64,000 nucleotides of DNA from Azadirachta indica (lineage: Eukaryota > Streptophyta > Magnoliopsida > Sapindales > Meliaceae). Both the position numbers and the translations under genes were made by a program. The notes under the pieces were generated by a model, which was not told where the DNA came from, ran no database searches, and was given only the letters and a program-made list of their open reading frames with translations. The DNA lies in the NCBI GenBank assembly GCA_022749755.1, contig CM040450.1:9570913-9634912 (forward strand), in the 5' to 3' direction. Positions 21,180 through 34,302 of the stretch are shown here, piece after piece (position 1 is the stretch's first letter; the number at the start of each line of letters is the position of its first letter).

Positions 21180-22620
21180 GGTGGTTCTAGATTGAAGTTA
21201 ATCTTTCGAGATTATGTGTGATACTAGCGACTATACGCTTAGAGCAGTGTTAGGACAAATGTGAGACAGGATATTCAATGCTATATATTATATGACCCGG
21301 ATCCTTGATAGCACTCAACAAAACTATATAACTATAGAAAAAGAGATGCTTGTGGTAGTCCTTGCCTTTGATAAGTTTAGCCATACATCATTGATTTTGA
21401 GGTAGTTATGTTCACGAACCACGCTATTATTTGCCATTTGTTTGCAAAAAATGATGTAAAACCTGGCCTGATTCGATGGATTTTATTGCTTCAAGAGTTT
21501 GATATTAAGATAAAGGATAAGAAGGGTAGTAAAAATTTAGTGGTAGATCATCTATCAAGTTGGAAACGAAAGAGAACTAAAAATTCATGAGTCCTTGAAA
21601 TATTTTCAGATGAATAGTTGTTAGTGATGGAATCTAAACTTCTTTGGTATACAGATTATGTCAATTATTTGGCATGTGGAGTGCTACCATTAGACCTTTC
21701 ATTTCATCAAAAGAAGAAACTCTTGCATGATGTGAAGTTATTCTTATGGGAAGTTCTTCTACTATTTAAAAGAAATCTCGATCAAGTTATTCAAAGATGT
21801 GTTCTGGAAGATGAAATGGTAAGCATCTTGAAGCATTGTCATTTATCGAAGTAGAGGGGATATTTTGGTGCAACAAAGGCCACAACTAAGTTACTTCGAT
21901 TGGCTTCTTTTGGCCAGCGCTATTCAAGGATTCTTACGCATTCATTGCCATTTATGATCAGTGTCAAAGTACCGTAAATATTTTCAAAATTAACGAGGAA
22001 TATTTTAGAGGTAGAGTTGTTCGATGTTTGAGGAATAGACTTTACGGGACCATTTCCATCATCTTTCTTTAATCAGTACATCTTGTTGGTTGTGGATTAT
22101 GATTCCAAATGGGTCAACGCTGTAGCTTGTCACAGAAAAGATGTAAGCGTTGTCACTAACATCTTGCACAAGTACATTTTTACCTGTTTCGACACTCCTC
22201 GAGTGATTATTAGGATGATGGTAAACATTTTTGCAATCGTCAGTTTGAAGTTTTATAGGAAAAATATGGTGCTAAGTATTAGATTACTACCTCTTACCAA
22301 CCTTAAACAAGCAGTTAAGTGGAGATCTCAAACAAAGAATTAAAGAAGATCCTTGAAAAGACGGTGAACGATTCATAGAGAGATTGGTTGAAGTAACGGG
22401 ATAATGCATTATGGGTTTACTATATGGCATTCAAAACTCTTTTTAAAATTTCACTATATAAACCTATATTCTAAAAAGTATGTCATCTTTTAATTGAACT
22501 CGAACATAAAACATATTAGGTAGTAAGAGCATTGAACTTTGACATGAAGGCATCGAGAGAGAAAAGATTGCTTCAATTGAATGAGTTGGAGGAATTCAGA
22601 AATGATCCTTTTGAGATTGC
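21180..22620 (+). pseudogene. RNase H and integrase region (element 1)
   Basis: RNase H end: FTNHAIICHLFAKNDVKPGL and WILLLQEFDIKIKDKKGSKN with DHLSS (21,408-21,590). Integrase core: LLVVDYDSKWVNAVACHRKD (from 22,083) with the first catalytic Asp region, then IFTCFDTPRVII; the second Asp motif (normally S-D-G/E) is destroyed. Several stops. Confidence 0.8.
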
Positions 22621-24340
22621 TGGGATATACAATGAAAAAACAAAAAAATGACATGACAATCGAATTTTGTGACGGGAATTCAAAACAGGAGAGTAAATGA
22701 TTTAGTTTAATTCTAGGTTAAAACCTTTTCCATGGAAGCTAAGATTAAGGTGGTCGGGACCATTCATAGTCAATGAACTATTTTCATTTGGCACTGTTGA
22801 ATTGTAAGGAGATAACGGGAAGTTGTTTTGAGACAACAGACAAAGATTTAAGTGTTATTTGGTTAACAAAGAATAGAAAGTCTCTACCATTTTACTCTAA
22901 AAACTCACTTGATTAAATCATGGTCAACTCCAGCTAGAGACATTAAATTTAGTGCTACTTATGAGGCAGCCCATCTTTTTATTGTTTTATTTTTGTTTAA
23001 GATGAAATTTCAGTTAATCTAGTTTTGTTAGTTTCTAATTTTCTTTGTTTTTCTTGTGTGATTTTAAGAAAGACATTTCTTTGGAAAAAGTACTTCGGAA
23101 GTGGTTGGTTGCCTTAGAGAGATTTAAAAAAAAAAAAAATTTAAAAGCCATGGGCAGAACTAGTGGCATGGCTGCACTAGCCCATGGCGCACCCGCGCCA
23201 TACGTTCTGCTTATTACCTGGTTGAAATGCATCTTTTGTTCTTACCTCTAGAATGTATGGCATAGCTGTGCAAGGCTGGCATTTGCCTACGCCACTTATG
23301 TAGTAATTCCCCATGCCAGCCTCCTTATACATACTATAAGGCCCCTATTTTAGAATGTATGGCTCGGCCATGCCCTGATTTGCCCTCTATATGCCACAAA
23401 CACCTCCCCTTTTGTGTGCAAGCCTTCTCTTTCCAACATGTGTGGAGCTATGCTTGTTATGTTTTCGCCCTAACTACATGCCATAAACCCCCTATACCCA
23501 GAACACTGGCATGTGCAAGGCTCGCACGAGATAGCACCTATGGCATGCCCACGCGAGACCATGGCATGCTTGCGCCCCATTATAAAGCTCGCTCTTCGTT
23601 TTCTGTTTTCTTTGTTTTGGCCGATTTTTCCCTAAAACTTCAAACACTTTAAACACAAATCTACACACTTCAAACCTTGCTCATCCCATCTTATTTCTTT
23701 TTCTCCTAAATTGTTCTCTACATACTAAACCTTGACCCTAGAAAACCTTTAATCACTTTACTTCTTCCCCAAAAATTTTGCCTCACTACACTCTACCACA
23801 AAATTTCCAAATTTTTCCCATTCCATGCAAATTCTTTGATTGGAATTTTCTTGGAAACAAGTTTCCAACCTTCAATCATAGTTTTTAACATCCAAAATCA
23901 AGTAAGTTCTTATTTGCTTTACAAATTTTTCATTATTATTGAGTTGGAATTTGAGTTGCATGATTTGTGAAAATTGGTAATTGGAGAAAATTTAGAGAGA
24001 TGGATTGTTGTGATATTGAATGTTATTTTCGTGGAGATTATTGAATCACTAGAGTGTAGGAAGAGGATTAGAATCATTATGTGGGATACTTAGAGTATTG
24101 AAAGAAGATTTAATTTGACAATGGGTAGGTTGTGAAACTTTGCACACCAAGTGTTTGACAAAATGCTTAAGTGAGAATTATTGAACATTTCTTAAGTTTG
24201 AACATTGAGAAACATTTGGGGAGTGTATTAGGATTGTAAGGGGTGTGTTGGAAGTTGGTTGTGTAAAGAAAAAAGTGTAGAATTAAGTGTGCATTCCAAG
24301 TGTTCAAGAAATTGTTGGAGTCAAAAATTGGGTGACATTA
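22621..24340 (+). other. Athila spacer between pol and downstream ORF (element 1)
   Basis: Non-coding. A locally G+C-rich stretch (23,145-23,600) is full of CATGGC, GGCATG and GCGCAC near-palindromes, as also seen in the related LTRs (27,340-27,430; 31,765-31,900). The open frame at 23,359-23,652 lies in it and has no protein signature. Confidence 0.6.
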
Positions 24341-25290
24341 ATGGCACCAAAGAAGGGTAGTACTTCATAAGCTTCATCACAATTTGATAGTCAAAGATTT
24401 GTGTCAATTGAAGTTGAGAAACAATTTCAAAAATTTGAGGAAACAAACAAGGCGATAATTAGAGCTGGCATCAATACCAAACTTGAGAGATGGACATATC
24501 TTAAAATTCGTTTATGATCACAAATTGGAAACCTCACAAACTATCCAATGAAGGCAGTTGTTTCCTTTGTGAGGGAATTATACGTCAATTCTTCAGTGAT
24601 AAGGAAAAATTACATTTTATTTGTTTAGGGAAAAGAAATATCTTTTAGCCCTTAAGCTATAAATGCACATTATGGTTTACCCTTTTGTTAAAGATGAAAA
24701 AGATCTATATGATGAGTTTTGAATAGATGACCAGAATTATACAATGATTATTGAAGAATTGTACATTCCAGGAATATAATTGGTGAAAGGCCATAACAAG
24801 AAACAAGAAGTTCCTACTTTTCCACAAAACACATTGAACAGATATGCTAAGGCATAGTATAAGTTCATATGTTCACATCTCATGCCTATCTCTCACCAAC
24901 ATTAGCTTACAGTGAAGAGTAGCCTTGTTGTATTATATCTACACTGAGATCACAATTGATATTGGAAGGGTAATCAAGAGAGCCTAATTAAGACTAATAA
25001 AGCTGAGAGGACAAGGGGACATACTTGCCCATGCTTAATTATTGCTTTATGTTTGAAGGCAGGGGTAAAAGTTGATAAAATAGAGCAAAACTAGATCTAG
25101 ATTCTCTAATGAATAGTTACGCCATTAACAACATGTTGGGAGGGCAATGCATCCATTCGATCAAGTTTAGGTTTACTGTAGACCAAGAAAGGCAAATCCT
25201 ACTATCGCGCCAACCATTACCTTGTCTTTGGAAGGGCTCACTTAATACCATCCCAGATGCATAAAAGAAAACATATTACACAAGAATAAA
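24341..25290 (+). pseudogene. Athila downstream ORF (plant transposon protein domain), element 1
   Basis: Starts ATGGCACCAAAGAAGGG (24,341) and reads MAPKKGST, QFDSQRFVSIEVEKQFQKFE, then VVSFVRELYVNS and GKEISFSP. This is the protein found downstream of pol in Athila-type elements (the putative plant transposon protein domain, sometimes called env-like). Function is unknown. Stops near 24,369 and beyond break it. Confidence 0.65.
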
Positions 25291-27092
25291 GCAAGCAAAA
25301 AAAAAAAAACCCTTATCAAGGCTTACCAATGCCCTATGCTTCAACCAAAGCGAACAAGTTGGTCCCTCTACCTCAACTTAACAAGATCCTACTTAATTGA
25401 CACTTACAATATGCATCACTAAATCATCTAGCAAGGGCGAGAAATTCATAAAATTTGACAAGAGCAAACAAGGACAAACCGCTACTAAGTGGAATGCTTT
25501 AACATTTTTGCATCGTATTTACAAAGCTTACATTTTAACTCGAACCTTTCACAATTTCCTCAATTTCCCCTTTCACAAGGCGATGAGAGTGACAACAAAC
25601 AATGAGAGGCCAGATTTTTACACCTTGGCCTCGAGGCATAACTTTTTTCTTTCTCCTTCACATGTATATATGATCAAACATTAAGGGCAACGTTTGTTTT
25701 TAAGTTTAGGGGAGGGAACTTAGATTTTTTTTGTTAGTTAGTTTAATTTCATTTAATTTTGTTTATGTTAGTTTATTTCAGTTCTTTTTTCTTGTTATTT
25801 AGTGAGTATCTTTGTTTTCTTGATTCTAGTTTTTGTTGTTTGAGCTTTTTTAAGCTTGCTCCTTTTTGGGAACGAAATGAAAGGCTAAAGATATGACTAT
25901 AATCAAGAGTGGTTAAATTATGGAAAATGATAATTGTTGTGCATAAATTCACTCTACTTGATCATTCCTCAAAATTTTGAATGCTTAGCCACAATTGCTT
26001 GATTGTTTGAAAATTTAGAAAAGGCTTATGTAGACTAAGTAAGCTCATAGGGCTTTATTGAATTCTAGAACTAGTTTGATTGTCACTTGAGCCAAAATTC
26101 TAGGGGATGCTCTATTAAGGAAATGATTTGGTGGTCTGTTTAAACCTTTCAAGCCAACAAGAGTTAATTAATCCTTAGTTCACCCCCTTTAAGCTTAAAT
26201 TTATCTTTCTTTTATTGTCACTCACATAGTAATTAGCAATGAAATAAACTTTTATACCTTTTGTTCAGCACCTTGAAATTTCTCACTATTCTATGGTTTA
26301 TCTATTTAAACAATAAGTTAAGAGAGGACGGGTAGAGCATGAGGGCTTAAGCCAAACTTTTACTAAGTAATTGGGTTTTATGCCTAGGCAAGCATAGAGA
26401 GCTCATGTCAAAAGGCAAGGCGAGGCTAAAGTCATGAAAAAAAAAAGAAGCAGGTAAATGAATAAGTTTGTAGGTATCATATAGGTATCCTCTGTACATA
26501 AAAACATCTTTGATTTGTAAATAGATAGTGAGAAAGAAAAGAAAGTATGAAGAATTGATGATAAAAAGAATATAAGGGTTAAAGATAAAACTTTAGGATG
26601 GTTGATATCTTTAGGGTGCTTAAACCTCGCTTAAATATCCATTTTCCTACCCTGACCATAGCTTACTATTATAAGCTTTATTAAATTCTAAGGATCCTTG
26701 ATGTGATATCTTATTACATTAGTAGAGAATAACCTAAAAATCAAGCCTATTGAATTCCCTAAGAAGTCCAACTGAGCTTATTTCTTGCATAACCTTATCA
26801 AATTTGAAGAATGATTAAGTATGAGTGGCAACTCATACACTTTCACGAGAAACCTTTGAGTAATTTGATATTCAAGTTGAAATTCTAGAAAAAATACTAG
26901 CATTTTGAAAGTTTCCTTAATTTAAGTATCTGCTTGATCTATGAGCCTAGATTGTGCTTTGACTAAGCGTATGCTCAAAAGTTTATTTTGTCTTATTGTA
27001 TTTATCTTAGGCTAAGCTCTTTTAATAATGATCTTCGTTGTTTTTGGTTTGATTTGCTTGAGGACAAGCAAACATTCAAGTTTAGGGGTATC
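25291..27092 (+). other. Athila 3' non-coding region (element 1)
   Basis: No gene. The segment ends in GAGGACAAGCAAACATTCAA and a G-rich purine tract next to the LTR, the standard Gypsy 3' end. The open frame at 25,397-25,684 is not conserved. Confidence 0.65.
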
Positions 27093-28596
27093 TGATAAGT
27101 GTGTAGAATATGCATTTATCGCCGCTTCAAGACTTGAATTGTTTTGTAAATCCTCAAGTTTTATTAGTATTTGATGAATTTCAGTGACCTTGTGCAGAAA
27201 AGCTAGAAAACAACCATTCAAGGTGAAATTGACGTGAAAAGGAAGTGAAGAAAAAGCTGGAAGGGAAATAAGGACTGAAGTGCAAAGTTTAGGACCAAAG
27301 TGAAAGAAAAACGAAGTCTAGAAACTTTGGATAGATTGGTTGGCACACTAGTGCCATGTATTCTATCTAAAGACAGAGGCTGTGGCGTGGCAGTATCACT
27401 AAAGCGCTCAGCCATTTCTCCCCCATTATGCTTCCTTGCCATTTTGAGTGCCTTTGTGCCTCCTGAACATCCTCGAACGATTTTAGGTTGTAAGATCATC
27501 AATTAATAGCTTGATTTGGGTATATTTTAGGTTTTTATGTTTATGGGAGTAGCCGTCCATCTAAGAAGGGAAAGTGAAGTTTTAAAGAGATAGAAGGGAA
27601 GAACAAGGAGCGGATTTTAGAGAGAGAAATGGGCATTGAATTAGATTGGAGCCTTTGGAAGAAGACTTCAAGGAGAATCATTGAAGCACTCATCTCTAGT
27701 TTAGTTTCCTAAACTATCATTTTCACCTTGTACTTTATTTGCATTTTTGTTTGTTGAATTCAAGGATTATGAATTACTTGATAAATTTGGTGTTAATGGT
27801 TAATATGTTTGGCTAAAATTTTTATTTTGGGGACTTGATGTAGGTTATCTTGATTATGTTTGACAAGTTGGCACATTTTTAATGTGGATTCATTTTACTT
27901 ACTTGTGATTACTTGCTTTAATTGCCTCTAAATTGTTGGATGATAAATTGGATGATTCAGGATGAATAAATAAATACTCGGGAAGGTTTGATTTGTTCAT
28001 CAGATTAAGTAAACTCAATTTAGCATTACTAAAATTCCAGGAGGAAATTAGTACCTAAATAATTTAATAATCACTTAGGATAAAAGCAAGAATCGAGAGG
28101 TAACTAAAATTCCAGGTGAGTAGTATAGGACGCCTTTAAGAAACGTACAATTAACCAAATTTGATAGGGATATCGATTTGGAAATTTGTACATAGTAATT
28201 CGTTTGACACTTAGGAGAGCTAGCAAATTTAGTTTTAATCCTATGATTAGTAACTAAAATCAGAACATAATAGTAATTAGCAATTTAGGGAAAACACAAG
28301 AAAAGATAAGTGAAATCAAGGCCTTAGATCTTTTATCTTTGAGTATTTCATTCACTCTTTAATACTCTTTAAATTAGTTGTATTCATTTTTAGTTATTTA
28401 GCTATTAAATAGTTCATTTTGTTTTATTATTTTTGTTTACAATTAAACTAATATAAATTACTTAAATAAAATTGGACTTTCAACACTGTAATACTCAATA
28501 TTTAATTTAAATTTTAATCCTCATGGGATGATACTTATATTTATTACTTTAATACTTGATACAACCCTATCCTCGCGGTTAATATTGTCGCAATCA
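27093..28596 (+). mobile_element. Athila 3' LTR of element 1 (about 1.5 kb)
   Basis: Starts TGATAAGTGTG right after the purine tract and ends about 28,596 (TTGTCGCAATCA). Homologous along its length to 31,531-33,019 and, in its 3' part, to 28,597-29,774. Contains the G+C-rich CATGGC island at 27,340-27,430. Short minus- and plus-strand frames inside it are not genes. Confidence 0.75.
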
Positions 28597-29774
28597 CTCC
28601 TGCCATACCTTATATTTTGCAACAACATTATGGCATGCCCACACCTCCTAAGCTATGAGCTTGTGCCTCCTATGACCAAAATGACATCCGTAAAGCATTT
28701 TTGCCCATTGGATCAAGTTTGGACGGCTAGATTTGAGCAAAACCAAGGGTTTGTGTTTTTTTTTTTTTTTGTGCAGTCATTTCCAAGTGTAAAAGAGTGT
28801 TTTTAGAGTGAGAAACATAAGGAGGAGAGATGAGCTAATTTTTTAGAGACATAAAGGCTTGGTGTTCAACAATTTCTTGAAGATTCTTGGCGAATTCTTG
28901 AAGAATTAGAGTCTTGAGCATATCTCAATTTGAGTTTTCGCTTTTTCTTCATTTTATATCTTAAAATTTATATTTTGTAGTATTGTTTTAGACTATGTTT
29001 ACATTTAGGAGTTTCTCGATGATAATTGTTATGGATTTTTCTATGTTAGGCTTTATTTTATATTTTAGGAACTTGATGTAGCTTATTTGAAATATGTATT
29101 GATTGATTGGCATTTTGTTAATGTTAGTATGATTTTGTTCACTTGTGTTTACCTATGCTTAATACCTCTAATTTGTCAATTGATGAATTAGTTTATTGAC
29201 GATGAATAAATTGATTCTTAGGAGAGATTGATTTGCTTTTTTAATTAAAGAAACGTAACTTAGGTAGCTATGAGATCAGGAGGAGATCAACACCTAAATA
29301 ATCAAATTGACACTTGAGATATTGTGAGATCAGGTGGTGATTAAATCTTTGGTAGTTAATTACAGGTACAACATAGCAAAAGTGTAATTTAAGTGAGTAA
29401 AGATATCGGCGTGGTTAGTTATACATAGGACTTTGTTCCGTACTGAGGAGAAAGAAAGAGTCATTTATAACCCGTGATTAATGAATTCAATCAAAACGCA
29501 TTAACAATTGTTAATTAGGAAAAACATGGGGTTAAGTAAGAGAATTCAAGACCCCAAAACTATTATCATACAGATTTTCATTTTGTTTAATTTAGTTTGT
29601 TATTTGATTATGTTTTTATATTTAAATTTGTTTCATGAAATTAGGTTGTTTAGATAAAATTAAGTTGCCATGGCTATAGTACTTAGCTTAAATTCAAAAA
29701 TTTAATCCTCGTGCATTCGACACTCTTGCTTATCACTTTATTACTTTTCATAATCCGTGCGCTTGTCGCAAACA
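28597..29774 (+). mobile_element. Second, 5'-truncated Athila-type LTR
   Basis: The 3' two-thirds of a related LTR, running from the GGCATGCCCACACC region to TTGTCGCAAACA at 29,774, after which ECA1-array sequence resumes at once. It indicates nesting: element 1 landed in, or recombined with, an older LTR that was already inserted in the array. Confidence 0.65.
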
Positions 29775-30092
29775 ATTTATTGAGAGCTTGTATTGATTAA
29801 CAATCAATTATTGATCAAATTCATTTTGTAAATATTAATTGTAAGAGTGTCAAAGAGTATGTAGTCTTTTGTTAAGTATAAGTGGCACTTGTTCAAAGTC
29901 ACTTCCTATAAGACTTAAGTGACATTTGTTCAAAATTATTTGTTGTAAGGTTTCAGCAGCAATCGAAATTCACTTTTGCTATAAAGATTTATTTGACTCT
30001 TAAACCTTGATTAGAGGTCTTCGAGCATTGAAGATCAAATTTAATGAAATCATCAGCGTGGTTAGCTTAGAAGCGGGGACGTTGGCCAAAGT
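29775..30092. repeat. ECA1-array fragment
   Basis: Matches 36,127-36,440, 54,140-54,450 and 57,810-58,115 (TCAAAGAGTATGTAGTCT and the repeated AGTGACA motifs). It is the continuation of the array fragment at 17,620-17,876, with about 310 bp of the unit lost across the insertion, and it continues at 33,375. Confidence 0.75.
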
Positions 30093-31530
30093 GATGGATG
30101 CACAAATTTTAAATGCTTTCAAGTGCACAAATCACTAATAGTTGGTGACAAGTTCACCCCCAAGTCGATCAATCAAGGAATTGCATTGTATTAAATTCTT
30201 ATTGTTCCTTTCTATTTACTAAATTAAGCAAACAAGAATTTAATTAAATGGAGTTTGATATGAATTCAATATAAATGATTAACTAAATAAATTGAAAGAA
30301 CATAAGAAAATGAAATCAAGGAAACAATGAAATAAAATGGGTGTTGGATAGCTCTCTACTTATGTATTGAAATATTCAGTGAATTAGTTAAACATTCCAA
30401 TGTTTAAATTATTGGTCTTTTCACTAAGTGTAGAAAATTTCAATGATCATGACAATTCTCACTTCCAATCAATTAGATATATCTTGGTATGAGGTCTCTA
30501 CTTAATTAATTGGCATATTTTTAAGAAAACCATATGACCATTCAAATCAAACCAAATCAATTAAATATATCCATAATTCTCATTGGTTAACTTTAATCAT
30601 AAATTATAGGTGGCCAATCCATAATTCATAAGCAAAGGTACGAAGATTAATGAACAAGAAATAATCTTAAATATTAATTAAACATTATTAAAAAAATATC
30701 CAACAGAATTGTAGTTGCTAAGCCTAAACATGCTTATTGTTTCATTATTTAATTCAAATCAATGAATTCAATTATAAAAGTTTTGAACATATTGGAAAAC
30801 AAACAAATCTAAAATTAAAACTTATGTTCATCAATATTTACTCCAGAGTTTTGAATTGATTGGTCCTCATCTTTAATTCCTTGACGAAAATTAAGTGATG
30901 AATAATGAAAAATACATCAAGCAAAAGAAATCTAAATTACAATGAGAGGAGAAAATAAAGAGAGAACTCCTCTTAAGGGAGAAAAACAGCCGAAAAAGAA
31001 CTTTTGGTACATAGAAAAGCCTTCTCATTTATAGATACCTCCAACTAATTTTCCAAAATATGATTTCTAAATAGACTGTTTTCCACCATCAACTTGATGC
31101 ACAAATTTCTCCTTCATGATGGTCCTGTTTGGAAACGTTATCAACCTCAGAGTTGTAGGATTGTCTTTTAGCTTTCTGTAGGCCCTAAGATAAGAGTTAT
31201 CCTATTTTTGTATCAAAAGTTGTGATTAAAATAAAAAAGAATAATCCTTATTAATTTATCTTTCATTTTGTGGAATTGATCATCATTTTGTTTTATTTCT
31301 ATATCACTTTAAATCACTCAAATAGGATTTTTCATCATAAAGTTATGCTAAAAAATACAGACCATGTTCAGCAAATACGGACCTTACATCTCTTAGGCTT
31401 GTTTTTCAGCTTTCTCTAATAATTCTTATAATTAACAAAAAAAAACTAAAAGTAATAGAATTCGAAGATAGAATACATGAATTAGAAATGAAAACGCAGC
31501 AAAATATTAGGACAGATATTAATTTATTAG
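30093..31530. mobile_element. Probable LTR-like insert, apparent minus orientation
   Basis: Foreign to the array unit. Begins TGATGGATGCAC at the point where array homology stops; read on the minus strand this would be an LTR 3' end (GTGCATCCATCA). No coding signal; the minus-strand open frame 31,406-31,603 is A+T-rich noise. The other boundary and the family are unclear. Confidence 0.3.
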
Positions 31531-33019
31531 TGATAAGCGAGTATTTTATGCACTCATCAATGGCCTCTAGACCCAACATGTTGTGTAAATCTTCAAATTG
31601 CATTATTAGATGATTTTAAGTGCCCATCATAGGAAAGCAAGAAAATGATTATCCAAGGTGATTTTGGTATGAAAGGAAGTAGTAGAAAAGGTGGGAGAAA
31701 AGTCGGGACTAAAGTGCAAAGCCCTGGGGACTAATTTGCAAGAATCCCAAAGTATAGAAGTGGTGTACATGGCACGCCCCATGCCCCTCGCACGTCAAAG
31801 ACCAGCATGTGTGGTGCTACTGTGACACCAAGGTATGTGGCCATGCCACCGAGTTTACTAGCTTGGTCTACTACCTCAGCTCTCCACGCCATGATTGCGG
31901 ACCGCATTATCTGAGTTTTAAGTTGACGAGTTCGCACAAATTCTAGACCTTAGATCACCAATTGATGGCCGAATTTAAACTTTTGCTAAGTTTTTATGTT
32001 TTTGGAGCTAGCCACAAATTGAATGATCTTGAGGGAGTTCAAGAGAGAAAGAGCAAGAATCATCAACAAATTAAAGACACTTGGGAAAATACTAGAAGAT
32101 TTGTGGACTAAAGCTTCTTCTTCTCTAAGTTTATCTCTCAATCCTTACACTTTGTCTTGGATTTCTTAGTTTACAATTGTTATTTGTTAGCTTTTATCTA
32201 TTTGAATATCATGAATATCTTGATAAGTTGTATAATGAATTAAGTGATGTTAGGCTAAAATCATTGTTCAAGGGACTTGATGTAGCTTATCTTGACTATA
32301 TTTTGCCCACATAGCATGATGTGAGAATGTTTTTATTTACTTTTGTTTATTTCATTAATTGTTCCTAAATTGTTGATTGATAAATTTGACAATTAAAGAT
32401 GGATAAATTAAAACTGAGGAAATTTTAATTTGTTTGTTTGATTAGGTAAACGCAATTTGGGGCTATTAAAAATTTCAAGAGAAAATTGGTACCTAAATAA
32501 TCTAATAATCACTTAGGATGACAAACAAAAATTGGAAGGTAATTGAGTTCCAATTGATTGATATGGGATATACTTAAAAAATGTTTAATTAATTACTTCA
32601 AATAGGGATATCGATTTAGGTAATTTTACAAAGTATTTCACATGACACTTGAGAGAGGTAGCGAAGACACCACTAATCTTGTGATTAGTAAATAAATTCA
32701 GAACACATTATTAACAGCTAATTCAGGAAAACATAAGTGAAATCAAGGCCCTAGACTTGTTATCTTTGCATAGTTTATTTGCTCACTAATACTCTTCAAA
32801 TTCATTTCCATTTGTTCATTAGTTCATTAGTGGTTGGATAGTTTCTTATAGTTTTATTATTTTTGCATTTATACAAGTTTGAATTGCTTGGATAAAATTA
32901 GGCTATTAGTGCTATAGTATTTAGTGTTTAAATTCAATCTTCGTGGGATCGATACTTTCACTGATCATTTAAGTATTATACACGACCTATATACTTGTGA
33001 TCCGCTAAGCCGTTTGACA
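31531..33019 (+). mobile_element. Athila-type 5' LTR
   Basis: TGATAAGCGAG to CCGTTTGACA, about 1,489 bp, homologous to 27,093-28,596. It is followed by a primer-binding site, so it is a 5' LTR. Contains a G+C-rich CATGGC/GCACGCC island (31,765-31,900). Confidence 0.8.
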
Positions 33020-33020
33020 A

Positions 33021-33046
33021 GTTTTTGGCGCTGTTGTTAGAGATTG
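33021..33046 (+). promoter_or_regulatory. Athila primer-binding site
   Basis: TTTTTGGCGCTGTTG starts two bases after the LTR end. It resembles the TTGGCGCCGTTGCC site typical of Athila elements, with two substitutions. Confidence 0.7.
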
Positions 33047-33259
33047 AAAATTTTAAAATAGCATGCTAATACTTTAGTAGAATAGTTTAATCTTAATCTA
33101 GGCATTTATTTTCTTTTACTTTGTTTAAGCTTTTGTTTTATTTTTGGGTTTCATAGGTGCATGTGAAAAGCGAGAAGCCTTGGACTCATCACGTTTAATC
33201 TAAAAATCGAACAAACTCTTCGCTGATTGGGGAAAGAAAGAAGGAACCAAGATAGAATC

Positions 33260-33374
33260 ATGGTAGACAAAGGAAATAATAACCCACTACAACTGCACTA
33301 ACAAAAAGCTCTTTGGGATTATATTTCACACCAGTTGTTAATGAAGAGTTATAATGTGTTAAGAAAGAAGGAAA
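33260..33374 (+). pseudogene. Athila gag amino end, cut short
   Basis: ATG at 33,260 opens MVDKGNNNPLQLH, a stop, then QKALWDYISHQ. The ALWDY motif marks the start of Athila gag. Cut at about 33,374, where array sequence (CAGAGTATAATGAGTC) resumes. Confidence 0.6.
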
Positions 33375-34302
33375 CCCAGAGTATAATGAGTCACGTAAAA
33401 ATATTCATATCTCTTTATCTCTATCACTTTGTTTATAATTGTACTTATACTTGTTAAATGCACTTGATCATACACTTAGAGCCTAGTTTGTTATTATTTG
33501 CATATTGAGGATCACAATAGTTTGTTGAATTATTTCACATTGACCTGCGATACATATTAGTTTCATGAGTTAAAGAAAACCCAATCCACTCCCTCTTGGG
33601 CTGCCTATAGTTGTATGTTCATCACCATCATTGAAAATAAAAGAAAAGTAAAATAAAATAACTACTAAGAATTTTAAATAGATAAGTTTATTTTCGATTT
33701 TTTATAGCTACTTTACAAAATAAAATCAAATTTAAAACTTTAACTAGTTGTTTTAATAGGTAGGACGCTATTGTAGAAAATAATGGGACATCACCACCCC
33801 ATAATTATACCCTAAATAATTTAACACAAGTCCGAACTAAAGAAAAGTCGTTTAAAAAATGTGTGAGACATTTACCACTTTTAGAGTTTAACGACGCAAG
33901 TTTGTTTATTTTTAATTGTTCGCTTTAATGGGAAAGAAAAATAAAACGTTTATCACCATGTCCAGATGAATTTGACAATGATATAGTTTGGAGACCTTAG
34001 ATCACAAGGAGTTATTGTATATTAGGTTAGTGAAAATGAAAACGCTAAACCCAATCCTTAAGGACAAAGGTTTAAATTCAATGTGTTTAATTCACAAAAT
34101 AAATAACCCATAATGTTTTTAACTTCAAATAAATGAGCCTAATAAAAACATCTTGTATTGAGTTCTTAGTACGTTTTAAACTCATAAAACATCGATAAGG
34201 CATAGTATAAAAGAGTATGTTCCAATACTTTATACTTCATTCAAAAAACTATCCCCTCCAAGGACATTAGGGACAAAACATATACAAACAACATAGTAGG
34301 CC
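33375..34302 (+). promoter_or_regulatory. Upstream region of ECA1-like gene 1
   Basis: Shared almost unchanged with 54,452-55,380, with 51,618-52,337 and, for its last ~400 bp, with 45,178-45,581. No open frame. Carries the TATA box at 34,206-34,213. The long shared upstream region implies similar regulation of the four genes. Confidence 0.7.
34206..34213 (+). promoter_or_regulatory. TATA box, ECA1-like gene 1
   Basis: TATAAAAG, 97 bp upstream of the ATG; the same spacing occurs in all four intact genes. Transcription would start about 30 bp downstream, leaving a leader of about 65 nt. Confidence 0.75.

Larger units (their letters stand above)
17877..27092 (+). mobile_element. Athila-like Ty3/Gypsy element 1, internal region (5' LTR missing)
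   Basis: Decayed remains in canonical order: gag (17,879-18,470 and 18,785-19,270), protease region (19,380-19,680), reverse transcriptase (20,240-21,130), RNase H (21,180-21,600), integrase (21,960-22,620), a long non-coding spacer, a separate downstream ORF (24,341-25,290), a 3' non-coding region and a polypurine-like tract (AAGTTTAGGGGTATC, 27,079-27,092) directly before the 3' LTR at 27,093. The extra ORF after pol and the length point to the Athila lineage. Stops occur throughout, and neither the 5' LTR nor a primer-binding site precedes gag. Confidence 0.85.

Noticed and set aside
23359..23652. 97-codon frame in a G+C-rich stretch
   Set aside because: Lies in the Athila spacer among CATGGC-type repeats; no signature, and the parallel spacer in element 2 does not keep the frame.
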